DNA of 64,000 nucleotides, taken from an uncultured Litoreibacter sp. Lineage in GTDB: Bacteria > Pseudomonadota > Alphaproteobacteria > Rhodobacterales > Rhodobacteraceae. The DNA is taken from contig NZ_CANMXB010000001.1 in NCBI RefSeq assembly GCF_947501785.1, positions 806,001-870,000 of the forward strand, written 5' to 3'. Under the pieces are notes generated by a model. The model ran no database searches. It was given only the letters and a program-made list of their open reading frames with translations, and had not been told where the DNA came from. Positions 28,235 to 36,723 of the stretch are shown here, piece by piece. Positions within the stretch are counted from its first letter, which is position 1; each line of letters starts with the position of its first letter. Made by a program: the position numbers and the translations under genes.

Positions 28235-29592
28235 TTCACCCCCGGCGTGCCGTCGAATTTCTTCTCCAGGTCACCCCAGCAATCAATGTAGTCATCCTGC
28301 AGCGGGGCCTCATTGGCAGCAAACGGCGTCAAATGCTGCGGAAAACGGGTCTCGAACATGAAGGACATCGTGTTCTCCAACTTCTCCGCCCCCAGTTCCG
28401 CGTTCGAGGCCCCCTCAAATGCGGTCTTATCCGGGCCATGGGGCAGCATCATGTTGTGCAAGCTCATCCCACCGGGAACAAAGCCCTTAGGTTTGGCGTC
28501 ATATATGCCGTGAATGTTGCCCATCAGCTCGGACATGACGTTCTTGTGGTACCAAGGCGGGCGGAACGTATTTTCGGCCACCATCCAGCGATCGCGGAAC
28601 AGAACGAAATCGATATTGGCGGTGCCTTCAACGCCGGACGGGGCGGTCAGCACGGTAAATATCGAGGGGTCAGGGTGGTCAAAGAGGATCGCGCCGACGG
28701 GGCAGTAGGTCCGCAAATCGTATTTGCATGGCGCGTAATTGCCGTGCCAGGCCACCACATCCAGTGGTGAATGTCCGATCTCGGTGATGTGAAACTGGCC
28801 GCCCCATTTCACCGTAACCGTGGACGGCGTTTCGCGGTCCTCAAAGGCCGCGACAGGCGTCTTGAAGTCGCGCGGGTTGGCCATGCAGTTAGCGCCAATC
28901 GGGCCACGGCCGGGCAGCTCGAATTTCTGCCCGTAATTTTCACACATGAAGCCGCGGGCAGGGCCTTCAAGCACTTCAACCCGGTACACCAAGCCTCTGG
29001 GAATAATAGCTATTTCTTGCGGCTCTGCGTCAATAACGCCCAACTCCGTGGCAAAGCGCAGCCGGCCTTCCTGCGGCACAACCAGCATCTCGGAATCTGC
29101 CGAGTAGACATACGCGTCTTTCATCGATTCAGTCACCAGATAGATATGCGAAGCCATACCAACCTGCGTGTTCACGTCTCCGCATGTGGTCATCGTCCGC
29201 ATACCCGTCAGCCAGGTCAGCGGCCCTGAGACATGCGGCACCGGATCCCAACGATACTGTCCCAGAGAGACAACATCGGGGTCGACCAACGGCGCGCTCT
29301 TCCAATATGGCAAATCAAGTCTCTTGAACCGGTGCGTATGTTTGACAGATGGACGAATGCGATAGCACCAAGTCCGCTCATTCTGGTGTGACGGAGCCGT
29401 AAAAGCAGTGCCCGAAAGCTGTTCGCCATAGAGCCCGTAATTGCATTTTTGCGGGGAATTCATGCCTTGGGGCAGGGCGCCTGGCAGCGCCTCGGTCTCG
29501 AAATCATTCCCGAATCCGGGCATGTATCCCTCATGCGTACCGACGGGCGTCACCGCGCGTTGAAGTCCAGCAGGGCTTGATTTCTTGTTCAT
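28231..29592 (-). CDS. hmgA: Homogentisate 1,2-dioxygenase
   Basis: 453 residues, the usual length. It opens [26 protein letters not shown], a highly conserved N-terminus. The iron-site region is visible as [31 protein letters not shown] with [13 protein letters not shown]. It cleaves homogentisate to maleylacetoacetate. It is the first gene of the minus-strand operon hmgA-maiA-fahA-MBL-flavoprotein-DUF2783, opposite a MarR regulator with which it shares the operator region 29593-29661. Confidence 0.97.
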   Translation of the reverse strand: MNKKSSPAGLQRAVTPVGTHEGYMPGFGNDFETEALPGALPQGMNSPQKCNYGLYGEQLSGTAFTAPSHQNERTWCYRIRPSVKHTHRFKRLDLPYWKSAPLVDPDVVSLGQYRWDPVPHVSGPLTWLTGMRTMTTCGDVNTQVGMASHIYLVTESMKDAYVYSADSEMLVVPQEGRLRFATELGVIDAEPQEIAIIPRGLVYRVEVLEGPARGFMCENYGQKFELPGRGPIGANCMANPRDFKTPVAAFEDRETPSTVTVKWGGQFHITEIGHSPLDVVAWHGNYAPCKYDLRTYCPVGAILFDHPDPSIFTVLTAPSGVEGTANIDFVLFRDRWMVAENTFRPPWYHKNVMSELMGNIHGIYDAKPKGFVPGGMSLHNMMLPHGPDKTAFEGASNAELGAEKLENTMSFMFETRFPQHLTPFAANEAPLQDDYIDCWGDLEKKFDGTPGVK

Positions 29593-29621
29593 CTGATCAT
29601 CCTCCGGTTCATGCCTGAGTA

Positions 29622-29641
29622 TTAGTTGTTTTTGTAACTAA
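29622..29641. promoter_or_regulatory. Inverted-repeat operator between hmgA and marR
   Basis: TTAGTT and AACTAA are separated by 8 bp (TTAGTT-GTTTTTGT-AACTAA). The site lies in the 69-bp divergent gap and is positioned to let the neighbouring MarR protein control both directions. Confidence 0.65.
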
Positions 29642-29661
29642 CAAGCATTAGAGATGCCCGC

Positions 29662-30126
29662 ATGCCCCAATATGATACTGAATTTGATCTCCGGGAATTC
29701 CTGCCATATCTGCTCAACCAGGCCGCGGCTGCGACAAGCGTTGAGTTTCGCGAGATCTACAAGAACCGATACGGCATGTTGCGCACCGAATGGCGCGTGC
29801 TGTTCCACCTTGGCCGCTACGGATCAATGACCGCCAAGAGCCTGTGCGATCTGGCTGCGCTCCACAAGACCAAGGTCAGCCGGGCAGTTGCAGCACTGGA
29901 ACGAAAGCGCTTTCTGGTACGGGAAGTTCTGGAACATGATCGTCGGCACGAGCAATTGAAACTCACACCTGCAGGGCGCGCCGCATTCAATGATCTGAAC
30001 ACCGAAGCACGGGCCTTCGACGCGCAAATTGCCGCACGTTTCACGCCCAAGGAAACGAAAGTGCTGCGGGACTGCCTGATCGCGCTCGCCAAGTTACCCG
30101 ATGATGAGGCGGCTTTGGACGGCTGA
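29662..30126 (+). CDS. MarR family regulator, probably of the homogentisate operon
   Basis: 154 residues with the MarR winged helix: RTEWRVLFHLGRYGSMTAKSLCDLAALHKTKVSRAVAALERKRFLVREVLEHDRRHEQLKLTPAGR, where the wing ends with the DxR motif typical of this family. It is divergent from hmgA across an inverted repeat, so it is most likely the repressor of the hmg operon released by a pathway intermediate. HmgR-type control by MarR proteins is known elsewhere; the ligand here is inferred. Confidence 0.9.
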   Translation: MPQYDTEFDLREFLPYLLNQAAAATSVEFREIYKNRYGMLRTEWRVLFHLGRYGSMTAKSLCDLAALHKTKVSRAVAALERKRFLVREVLEHDRRHEQLKLTPAGRAAFNDLNTEARAFDAQIAARFTPKETKVLRDCLIALAKLPDDEAALDG

Positions 30127-30621
30127 CCTCGGCAATTTGCGTGTCGGGGCGGGCCGTATTCATGGTTTCCATCGCGCAGGTATTACATCTTGTAATCAGT
30201 ATTATGTAAATAAAACATTGACCCTGAAACCAGTCATTCTGTTATATTTCAAAGATCTCAACACACCCCTGGCTAGTATAACCAATTAAATAACAACTGC
30301 TTATCGAGCACCGTTAAACGAACCGGGATCAGATAGTCCAACTAAACTGTGCTATCGGTGCATTCGGTTACGCACTGGACTTGCGGGAACGCGGGCCGCG
30401 AACGGCGGTCATGAATCATCAGGGATAATGTATACGTTATTTCACCTTAAGAAAGAATCCTTAATCTCTGTAATGGCGTTCCTTTTTTTGCGAAAGGTAA
30501 TATGGCACCTAGCGAAAGGTTAATTCTTTGTAACGTTTTGGGGTAGAATTTGCCGTGCTAAGCCTCGACAGAATGGCTTTCAAATCGTAGTGTCTTTTAG
30601 CCCCACAGCAAAAGCAAAAAC
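30127..30621. other. 495-bp A+T-rich intergenic region with several dyads and a direct repeat
   Basis: No convincing gene on either strand. Seen directly: the dyad ATTACA-TCT-TGTAAT at 30182-30196; the 14/16 palindrome ATAATGTATACGTTAT at 30425-30440; and the direct repeat GCGAAAGGTAAT (30490) / GCGAAAGGTTAAT (30512), spaced 22 bp, two helical turns. The whole tract is richer in A+T than its surroundings and precedes aroQ-luxR, so it probably holds that operon's control region. Confidence 0.5.
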
Positions 30622-31065
30622 ATGTCATCCCTACTCGTCCTCAACGGACCAAATCTGAACCTTCTTGGCACCCGGCAGCCTGATGTCTACGGGCGTACGA
30701 CGCTCGCGGATATTGAACAGATGTGCGCGGCACATGCCAAGGCGCTGAACGTATCGCTCAGCTTCGAGCAATCCAATCTCGAAGGCGAAATGATCGATCA
30801 TATTCACGCGGCCAAAGGCGTGCATGATGTGATCATCCTGAATGCCGGTGCGTATACGCATACGTCGGTGGCGCTGATGGATGCGATTAGCTCGGTCGAG
30901 CTTCCAGTGATCGAGCTGCACCTGTCCAATGTCCATGCACGCGAAGAATTCCGCCATAAGTCCTTCATCGCACCGGTGGCACTGGGCATCATCTGCGGGT
31001 TTGGCGCACGCGGCTATACGCTGGCAATGGACGCCGCGGTCAATCATCTGGAAATTGCACGATGA
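30622..31065 (+). CDS. aroQ: 3-dehydroquinate dehydratase, type II
   Basis: 147 residues, normal for the small dodecameric type II enzyme of the shikimate pathway. The catalytic-loop region is NGPNLNLLGTRQPDVYG, with the catalytic Tyr in it; NAGAYTHTSVAL and ELHLSNVHAREEFRHKSFIA hold the substrate-binding Asn and His. The ATG follows an A-rich leader. The stop overlaps the luxR-type gene (ATGA, 31062), an unusual pairing of a shikimate enzyme with a LuxR regulator. Confidence 0.96.
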   Translation: MSSLLVLNGPNLNLLGTRQPDVYGRTTLADIEQMCAAHAKALNVSLSFEQSNLEGEMIDHIHAAKGVHDVIILNAGAYTHTSVALMDAISSVELPVIELHLSNVHAREEFRHKSFIAPVALGIICGFGARGYTLAMDAAVNHLEIAR

Positions 31066-31817
31066 TTGACGGTTATCTTCACCAGATGACTGACGCCAAC
31101 TCGATCGAGGACGCATGGGAAATCCATACAGCCAAGATGGATGAATACGGGTTCGACCGCCTGCTCTACGCCTATACGCGCTATGGCACCGGCCATTCGC
31201 TCGGTGATCTGCAGGACGCGCTCATTCTGACCAATCACGACCCGGCCTATGTCGATGTGTTCATTGGCGAAGGCATGTATATGAAGGGCCCGATGGTGGC
31301 CTGGGTGACCGAGAACACCGGCGCGTGCAGCTGGAACATGGTTCACCAACAAATTGCCGCCGGAAACGTCACCCCCGACATGATGGAGGCGATGGAGCTG
31401 AATATGCGCATGGATGTGGTGGCCGGCTACACGATCAGCTTCCACGAAGTGTCGCTGCGCGCCAAAGGGGCAATCGGGCTGACCGCGCGGCGCGGCCTGA
31501 CCCAGCCTGAGGTTGATGCGATCTGGGCCGAACACGGATCCGATATCGAGCTGGCCAACAAGATCCTGCATTTGAAGGTTGTTCAGCTGCCCCACACCAC
31601 CGGCCAACGGCGCAAACTGACCGCGCGTCAGCGCGAGGTTTTGGAATGGGTTGCGGATGGCAAAACCATCCAGGACACAGCCACGATCATGGGTCTGAAT
31701 CCGGCGACAATCGAAAAACACCTGCGCTTGGCGCGCGAAGCGCTGGATGTGGACACCACGGCACAGGCCATTTTGAAGGCGTCATCGCAGAACCAGTTCT
31801 TCCTGATCGAGCGCTGA
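31062..31817 (+). CDS. LuxR-type solo regulator with altered autoinducer pocket
   Basis: 251 residues: autoinducer-binding-like domain (about 15-165) and a C-terminal LuxR helix-turn-helix, LTARQREVLEWVADGKTIQDTATIMGLNPATIEKHLRLAREAL. Aligned by eye to TraR numbering, Trp57 and Tyr61 become Tyr and Phe (AYVDVF) and the key Asp70 of the DP motif becomes Gly (MKGPMV), whereas Trp85 (CSW) is kept. An acyl-homoserine lactone is therefore doubtful as ligand. No luxI gene is in the window. It is coupled to aroQ. Confidence 0.88.
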   Translation: MIDGYLHQMTDANSIEDAWEIHTAKMDEYGFDRLLYAYTRYGTGHSLGDLQDALILTNHDPAYVDVFIGEGMYMKGPMVAWVTENTGACSWNMVHQQIAAGNVTPDMMEAMELNMRMDVVAGYTISFHEVSLRAKGAIGLTARRGLTQPEVDAIWAEHGSDIELANKILHLKVVQLPHTTGQRRKLTARQREVLEWVADGKTIQDTATIMGLNPATIEKHLRLAREALDVDTTAQAILKASSQNQFFLIER

Positions 31818-31828
31818 TTCACACAATC

Positions 31829-31843
31829 TTAACAATATGTTAA
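31829..31843. promoter_or_regulatory. CtrA-type binding site
   Basis: TTAA-CAATATG-TTAA is a perfect match to the TTAA-N7-TTAA recognition sequence of the cell-cycle/motility regulator CtrA of alphaproteobacteria. It lies 12 bp after the luxR-type stop and upstream of a structured non-coding tract, so it may drive that tract. A short A+T-rich match can occur by chance. Confidence 0.5.
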
Positions 31844-31851
31844 GAATTAGG

Positions 31852-31867
31852 GTAAGGTTTACCTTAC
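31852..31867. promoter_or_regulatory. Inverted repeat GTAAGG-TTTA-CCTTAC
   Basis: A perfect 6-bp inverted repeat with a 4-bp centre, 8 bp beyond the CtrA-type site. The size and symmetry suit a dimeric regulator, conceivably the adjacent LuxR protein. It contains the TTTACC that, with CATATT 17 bp on, could form a plus-strand promoter. Confidence 0.45.
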
Positions 31868-32092
31868 TTTGCATTTGCAGCATATTTTGGCACTTATGGC
31901 ATGTTCCGTGAGTGGTGGCTTTTGCCATGGGACTTTTTCGGTTGGAAATCGCTTGGCTTTACAGGCGCTTGCCATCCGTTCCGGTTTTTCCGGTTCGTCG
32001 CCTGTTGGGTTTATAGTCCACCTGACAGGCGACATCATTTCACAGAAGGCCCACAATCGGCTCCCCAGCACGTTTTGGGGGTCTTGAAATGG

Positions 32093-32131
32093 AAAACGGC
32101 GCTGCGAGTCCCTCGCGGCGCCGTTTTTTTT
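32093..32131. terminator. Strong intrinsic terminator
   Basis: AACGGCGC-T-GCGAG pairs with CTCGC-GGCGCCGTT around TCC, and eight T residues follow on the plus strand. On the minus strand TTTTCC follows, so it probably also ends the converging rpsB-tsf transcript. Confidence 0.88.
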
Positions 32132-32171
32132 GGCCCCGGACCAACCGGCCCGGGGAAACTTTGATGCAGGT

Positions 32172-33047
32172 TTAGCCTTTCAGCTGAGCTGCGACCTCTT
32201 CAGCGAAGTTCTCTTCTTTCTTCTCGATCCCCTCGCCCACTTCAAGGCGCACAAAACCGGTGATCTCAACGCCTGCTTCTTTTGCAGCCGCGCCGACGGT
32301 CAGGTCGGGGTTCACAACGAAGGACTGGTTCAGCAGCGTAACTTCCGCCATGTATTTCTTCATCCGGCCAACGATCATCTTCTCGATCACAGCTTCTGGC
32401 TTGCCGCTTTCGCGTGCAATATCCATCTGAACCTGCTTCTCTTTTTCGACAACGGACGGGTCCAGATCATCTTCGGACAAAGAGGCTGGGTTTACAGCGG
32501 CAACGTGCATCGCAACTTGCTTGCCAAAGGCTTCATTGTCGCCAGACAAGGCAACCAGAACGCCAATCTTGCCCATGCCTTCGACAACAGCGTTGTGCAC
32601 GTAGGAAACGACCGAAGCACCTTCGATCGACGCCATGCGACGCACAGACATGTTTTCGCCAATGGTGGCGACTTTGTCCGTGATGACGTCGGCAACCGAC
32701 TTTCCGCCCATGTCGGAAGCGAGAAGCGCCTCATAATCATCAGCAGTCAGTGCCAGCTTCGCTATGCCACCGACCATCGCCTGAAACTCAGCGTTTTTAG
32801 CAACAAAATCCGTCTCGGAATTGACCTCAACAGCAACGCCCTTATTGCCTTCGACAGCAACGGCAACCAGACCCTCAGCCGCCGTGCGGCCGGATTTCTT
32901 GGCGGCTTTCGCCAGGCCCTTGGTGCGCAGCCAGTCAACGGCGGCTTCCATGTCGCCAGCGTTTTCGGTCAGCGCCTTCTTGGCGTCCATCATGCCTGCG
33001 CCTGTGGAATCGCGCAGTTCTTTCACCATCGCAGCAGTAATCGCCAT
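32172..33047 (-). CDS. tsf: Elongation factor Ts
   Basis: 291 residues; nucleotide-exchange factor for EF-Tu. The N-terminal UBA-like domain opens [30 protein letters not shown], and the core contains [12 protein letters not shown], the segment that inserts into EF-Tu. [14 protein letters not shown] marks the C-terminal module. It follows rpsB by 68 bp in the usual rpsB-tsf order. Confidence 0.98.
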   Translation of the reverse strand: MAITAAMVKELRDSTGAGMMDAKKALTENAGDMEAAVDWLRTKGLAKAAKKSGRTAAEGLVAVAVEGNKGVAVEVNSETDFVAKNAEFQAMVGGIAKLALTADDYEALLASDMGGKSVADVITDKVATIGENMSVRRMASIEGASVVSYVHNAVVEGMGKIGVLVALSGDNEAFGKQVAMHVAAVNPASLSEDDLDPSVVEKEKQVQMDIARESGKPEAVIEKMIVGRMKKYMAEVTLLNQSFVVNPDLTVGAAAKEAGVEITGFVRLEVGEGIEKKEENFAEEVAAQLKG

Positions 33048-33115
33048 CTCATGGATCTCCTGTAACTAAAGTGGGGATGTCCGAAGGCAGGTCCCCTGCC
33101 CTCGGCAAATCTAAC

Positions 33116-33937
33116 TTAGGCTTTTGCGTCTTCAGCAGGTGCTTCGGCGGCAGCCTCAGCAGCGGGTGCCTCAGCAGGCGCTTCAGCAGCAACAGCTTCC
33201 TCAACCGGCGCTTCCTCAGCCGCACCCAGATCAACACCAGCCGCGCCCATTTGCGCCTGCATGCCGTCCAGCGCCGCACGGGCCACCAGGTCGCAATACA
33301 AAGCAATCGCGCGCGATGCGTCATCGTTGCCCGGGATCAGATAGTCGATGCCGTCTGGCGAGCAGTTGGTGTCGACAACAGCGATCACCGGGATGCCCAG
33401 CTTCTTGGCTTCGGCAATGGCAAGGTCTTCTTTGTTCACGTCGATGACGAACAACAGGTCAGGTGTGCCGCCCATCTCGCGGATGCCGCCCAAAGACGCT
33501 TGCAGCTTGCCTTGGTCCCGCTCCATGCCCAGACGCTCCTTCTTGGTCAGGCCGGAGAAACCGGTTTCCATGGCCTCATCGATCTTCTTCAGACGAGAGA
33601 TCGAATTCGACACGGTTTTCCAGTTGGTCAGCGTGCCGCCGAGCCAACGGTGGTTCATGTAATACTGCGCGCATTTCTCAGCAGCTTCAGCAATCGGGCG
33701 CTGGGCCTGACGCTTGGTGCCAACGAACAGCACGCGGCCGCCTTTTGCGGTGGTGTCACGTACAACCTGCAACGCTTGGTCCAGCATTGGCACGGTTTGT
33801 GTGAGGTCCATGATGTGGATCCCGTTTTTGGAGCCGTAAATATACGGGTCCATACGTGGGTTCCAACGTGCGGTCTGGTGACCAAAGTGTACGCCAGCTT
33901 CCAAGAGCTGACGGAGCGAAAATTCTGGCAAAGCCAT
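33116..33937 (-). CDS. rpsB: 30S ribosomal protein S2 with acidic Ala/Glu-rich tail
   Basis: 273 residues. The S2 fold is clear from [29 protein letters not shown] and [21 protein letters not shown]. The last 40 residues are an Ala/Pro/Glu-rich low-complexity tail, as found in several alphaproteobacteria. The start is preceded by GGAAAGGAAAACGGAC. Cotranscription with tsf is expected; S2 often represses this operon by binding its leader, but no specific site is identified here. Confidence 0.98.
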   Translation of the reverse strand: MALPEFSLRQLLEAGVHFGHQTARWNPRMDPYIYGSKNGIHIMDLTQTVPMLDQALQVVRDTTAKGGRVLFVGTKRQAQRPIAEAAEKCAQYYMNHRWLGGTLTNWKTVSNSISRLKKIDEAMETGFSGLTKKERLGMERDQGKLQASLGGIREMGGTPDLLFVIDVNKEDLAIAEAKKLGIPVIAVVDTNCSPDGIDYLIPGNDDASRAIALYCDLVARAALDGMQAQMGAAGVDLGAAEEAPVEEAVAAEAPAEAPAAEAAAEAPAEDAKA

Positions 33938-34453
33938 GTCCGTTTTCCTTTCCGGTTTATGCCTCAGCGGGGTGTGAGAACCATGTGGTTCAACCGGTGG
34001 ATGTCATGGGATGTCTCCCCCAATCGACCCGACCCCGCCTGCGAAGTAAGCGCCACATAGACCAATCCCCCCTGCCCCGCAAGCCTTTGTTGCCATAAGG
34101 CCGAAAGCCGCGAACGGCGCGGTCAAGTTTGCTTAACAAAGCCCCGCTACAACCCCGCACACGGTTGATCAGCCAAACATCTCAGAGACCAGCGCCCCAG
34201 CGCCACATCAAACGCGCCGGGGTCCACGGTTTCACCGGTGAAACACAGGAAGAAGCGGGCAAAACGCCCGTGAACACACAGGTTTCGACCCAAACAAAAC
34301 GGGTGGGCCCATCCACGTTCTCCAACACGAGCAAAACACCTAACCGGACGCTACCAAAAGCGCACCGGCTCTCCATCATTGTTTCAAAAATACCTCCGCC
34401 GGAGGCAAAGGCTTTTCCAAAGCCTTACCACAAATTTTTCGTAGGAAAATTTG
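33938..34453. other. 516-bp region between pgi and rpsB: leader, terminator repeat, no gene
   Basis: The part from 33938 to about 34130 is the expected promoter/leader zone of rpsB (minus strand; a TTGACC lies near 34120 but no matching -10 is clear). The part from 34374 to 34453 is the composite terminator repeat after pgi. Between them (34140-34370) open frames exist on both strands, but none has a start signal or recognisable protein. Confidence 0.5.
34374..34450 (-). terminator. Composite terminator repeat after pgi, copy 1
   Basis: Read on the minus strand from the pgi stop: AAATTTTCC/GAAAAATTT, then AAGGCTTT/AAAGCCTT, then GCCTCCGGCGGAGG followed by TATTTTTGAAACAATGATG. The last hairpin plus T-run is an intrinsic terminator. 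The final 30 bp recur nearly identically at 50348-50380 and 61689-61720. Confidence 0.8.
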
Positions 34454-36061
34454 CTACCCCCGCAAATACCCCAACAGCATCCGCGTCGATCCGTCCTTGC
34501 CCGCATCGCTTTCCTCGCCCGCAAGAATGGGCGACAACGCCGTTGCCAGCTCCTTGCCCAGCTCCACCCCCCATTGGTCATAGGAATTGATGCCCAGCAT
34601 CACGCCTTCGACGAATACGCGGTGCTCATACAAAGCGATGATTTGGCCCAACACATAGGGCGTCAGCTTCGGATACACCAAGGTCGTCGAGGGCCGGTTG
34701 CCCGAAAACACACGGTGGCGCGCCTGCCGCTTCAGCTCTGCACCGGTCAGGCCTTTCTCAGCCATAATGGCGGTCGCGTCCTCCAACGACCGCCCCACCA
34801 TCAACGCCTCGGATTGCGCCAGACAATTGGCCACCAGCAACGCGTGATGATGCGCCAGTTCCGGCTCATGGCCTTCCTTGGCGACCATGAATTCACAGGG
34901 CACGGTTCGCGTGCCCTGATGGATCAACTGGTAAAACGCGTGCTGCCCATTGGTGCCGGGCTCGCCCCAAACCACCGGGCCCGAGGCCACCTCCAACGCG
35001 GCCCCATCCATGGCCACCGATTTCCCGTTCGATTCCATCTCCAGCTGCTGCAGATAGGCAGGCAGCCGCGACAGGCGGTTGTCGTAAGGCAGCACGGCAC
35101 GGGTTGCATGGCCGCAACCTTGGTTATGCCAGAGCCCGACCAAAGCCAGGAGCACCGGCAGATTTTCTCGAAAATCTGCGTCCGCAAAATGGCGGTCCAT
35201 CTCATGCCCACCCCGCAGGAACTCCGCAAAGGCATCTGGCCCCACGGCCAGCATCATCGACAGCCCAATCGGGCCCCACATGGAATAGCGGCCACCGACC
35301 CAGTCCTCAAAGCCGAACACGCGCGACGCATCTATCCCAAAGGCGGCGGTCCTTTCGGCCGAGGTCGACAGCGCCGCAAATTGCGCAGCCGGATCAGACA
35401 CCTTAGCGCCCATCCAATCCAACGCGGTCTGCGCATTGGTCATTGTCTCGATAGTGGTAAATGTCTTGGAGGCCACAATCACCAGCGTGGTTTCGGGGTT
35501 CAGGGCGGCCATCACCTCGGCAATGTCCGCGCCGTCAATATTGGACACAAAATGCGTGCGCGGCCCGTCATGATAGGGGGCCAAAGCCAGTACGCCCATG
35601 GCGGGGCCAAGGTCCGACCCGCCAATGCCAATGTTAATCACATCCGTGATCTTGCCGCCCTGCCCTTTGAACGATCCGTCGCGCACAGCGGATGCAAAAT
35701 CGGACATGCGCGCCAGCGTCGTATGCACCTCACCAAATTCTGCGTCGCTCAGCCTAGCTGGCTTCATCCCCTCAGGCGCACGTAACGCAGTGTGCAAAAC
35801 CGCGCGGCCTTCGGTTTCGTTGATCACCTCGCCTGCAAACATGGCGTCGCGCTTGGTCTCGACACCCGCATCCCGCGCCATGTCCATCAATAAGCCCAGC
35901 GTCTCGTCCGTCAGCTGCGTTTTTGAATAGTCAAACAGCATGTCGCCAAACCGGGCCGAGAACCCCTCCGCCCGCGCTTCGTCACCAGCAAAGAGCGACG
36001 CAATCGTAGGCCGCGTCTCCGCCGCCCGCTTCAGCTCATCCCAACGCGCCTTATCCATCAT
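34454..36061 (-). CDS. pgi: Glucose-6-phosphate isomerase
   Basis: 535 residues; interconverts glucose 6-phosphate and fructose 6-phosphate. Family signatures are visible as IGIGGSDLGPAMGVLAL, the catalytic-region FGFEDWVGGRYSMWGPIGL and the C-terminal motif SYDQWGVELGKELA. The start is ATGATG at 36061; the first ATG overlaps the pgl stop in the ATGA pattern. It is last in zwf-pgl-pgi, supplying glucose 6-phosphate for the Entner-Doudoroff route. Confidence 0.97.
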   Translation of the reverse strand: MMDKARWDELKRAAETRPTIASLFAGDEARAEGFSARFGDMLFDYSKTQLTDETLGLLMDMARDAGVETKRDAMFAGEVINETEGRAVLHTALRAPEGMKPARLSDAEFGEVHTTLARMSDFASAVRDGSFKGQGGKITDVINIGIGGSDLGPAMGVLALAPYHDGPRTHFVSNIDGADIAEVMAALNPETTLVIVASKTFTTIETMTNAQTALDWMGAKVSDPAAQFAALSTSAERTAAFGIDASRVFGFEDWVGGRYSMWGPIGLSMMLAVGPDAFAEFLRGGHEMDRHFADADFRENLPVLLALVGLWHNQGCGHATRAVLPYDNRLSRLPAYLQQLEMESNGKSVAMDGAALEVASGPVVWGEPGTNGQHAFYQLIHQGTRTVPCEFMVAKEGHEPELAHHHALLVANCLAQSEALMVGRSLEDATAIMAEKGLTGAELKRQARHRVFSGNRPSTTLVYPKLTPYVLGQIIALYEHRVFVEGVMLGINSYDQWGVELGKELATALSPILAGEESDAGKDGSTRMLLGYLRG

Positions 36062-36723
36062 GGCGCCCAATGCACTGTCGCATTGCCAAGCACCAGATTT
36101 ATTGGCGCGTCTTCCACGCCCAATCCCTGCGCGCGCTCCAACGCCTCACGTTTCTCATCGCCAGAAATCAGCACATGCGTGCTCATCGCACCCGACAAGG
36201 CGGGGCCGGTCAGGGTCACCCGCGTCTCCTGCCCCTCAGGACGGATCGCCATCACCGGGGCCGCCGCACTCAAAGCACGCGGTAGCTCGGCCGCACCAGG
36301 AAACAGCGAGGCCGTATGCATATCCGCCCCCATACCCAAGAGCAGTACAGAGATCGGAAACTCGGCATCCAATCGCCCCGACAGCCCATGCATCGCGTCC
36401 TCGGCTTCCAAACCTTCTTGAAAGAATGGCACAAACACTGCGTCCTTCGCACGGTTCGTCAGCAGCCGCGATTTGATCAGCCGCGCATTTGACCGCTCCG
36501 ACGCCTCGTCAACCCAGCGCTCATCGGTGGGCATGACATGCACGCGGCTCCAATCCAGATCGGCAGCGCAGAGCGCATCAAAAACCGGCCCCGGCGTGGT
36601 TCCGCCCGGCACCGCAAAACTGGCATGGTCATGTGTCATCAAACAGGAGTTCAACTCGCCGGCCAAGGTTTGCGCGAGGTCGATCATCATCATGTCGCGG
36701 TCAGGGTATTCAATGAGGTTCAT
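36058..36723 (-). CDS. pgl: 6-phosphogluconolactonase
   Basis: 221 residues of the DevB/Pgl type. The glucosamine-6-phosphate-isomerase-like fold shows FAVPGGTTPGPVFDALCAADLDWSRVHVMPTDERWVDEASERSNARLI, the family hallmark, and VLLLGMGADMHTASLFPGA. It hydrolyses the product of Zwf. The start overlaps the zwf stop and its own stop overlaps pgi, so all three are translated as a coupled set. Confidence 0.96.
   Translation of the reverse strand: MNLIEYPDRDMMMIDLAQTLAGELNSCLMTHDHASFAVPGGTTPGPVFDALCAADLDWSRVHVMPTDERWVDEASERSNARLIKSRLLTNRAKDAVFVPFFQEGLEAEDAMHGLSGRLDAEFPISVLLLGMGADMHTASLFPGAAELPRALSAAAPVMAIRPEGQETRVTLTGPALSGAMSTHVLISGDEKREALERAQGLGVEDAPINLVLGNATVHWAP

Larger units (their letters stand above)
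31818..32171 (+). ncRNA. 354-bp non-coding region; candidate small RNA ending at a strong terminator
   Basis: No credible protein gene. After the CtrA-type site and the inverted repeat, the plus strand offers a weak promoter (TTTACC, 17 bp, CATATT near 31858-31886), a 9-bp hairpin GTCGCCTGT/ACAGGCGAC at 31997-32033, a smaller CCCCA/TGGGG hairpin near 32062, then a terminator at 32093-32131. A transcript of about 240 nt from near 31890 would be bounded by these signals. The terminator also lies 280 bp beyond luxR, far for a simple operon end. Existence of the RNA is inference. Confidence 0.4.

Noticed and set aside
31901-32164. An 87-codon plus-strand frame after luxR
   Set aside because: It reads straight through the strong terminator at 32093-32131 and has a Trp/Phe-rich composition unlike a real protein.
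32130-33065. A 311-codon plus-strand frame across tsf
   Set aside because: Antisense to EF-Ts, begins inside a terminator region and encodes no recognisable protein.
34182-34379. A 65-codon minus-strand frame between pgi and rpsB
   Set aside because: It begins inside the terminator repeat, has no ribosome-binding site, and the other frames are equally open; no protein family is recognisable.
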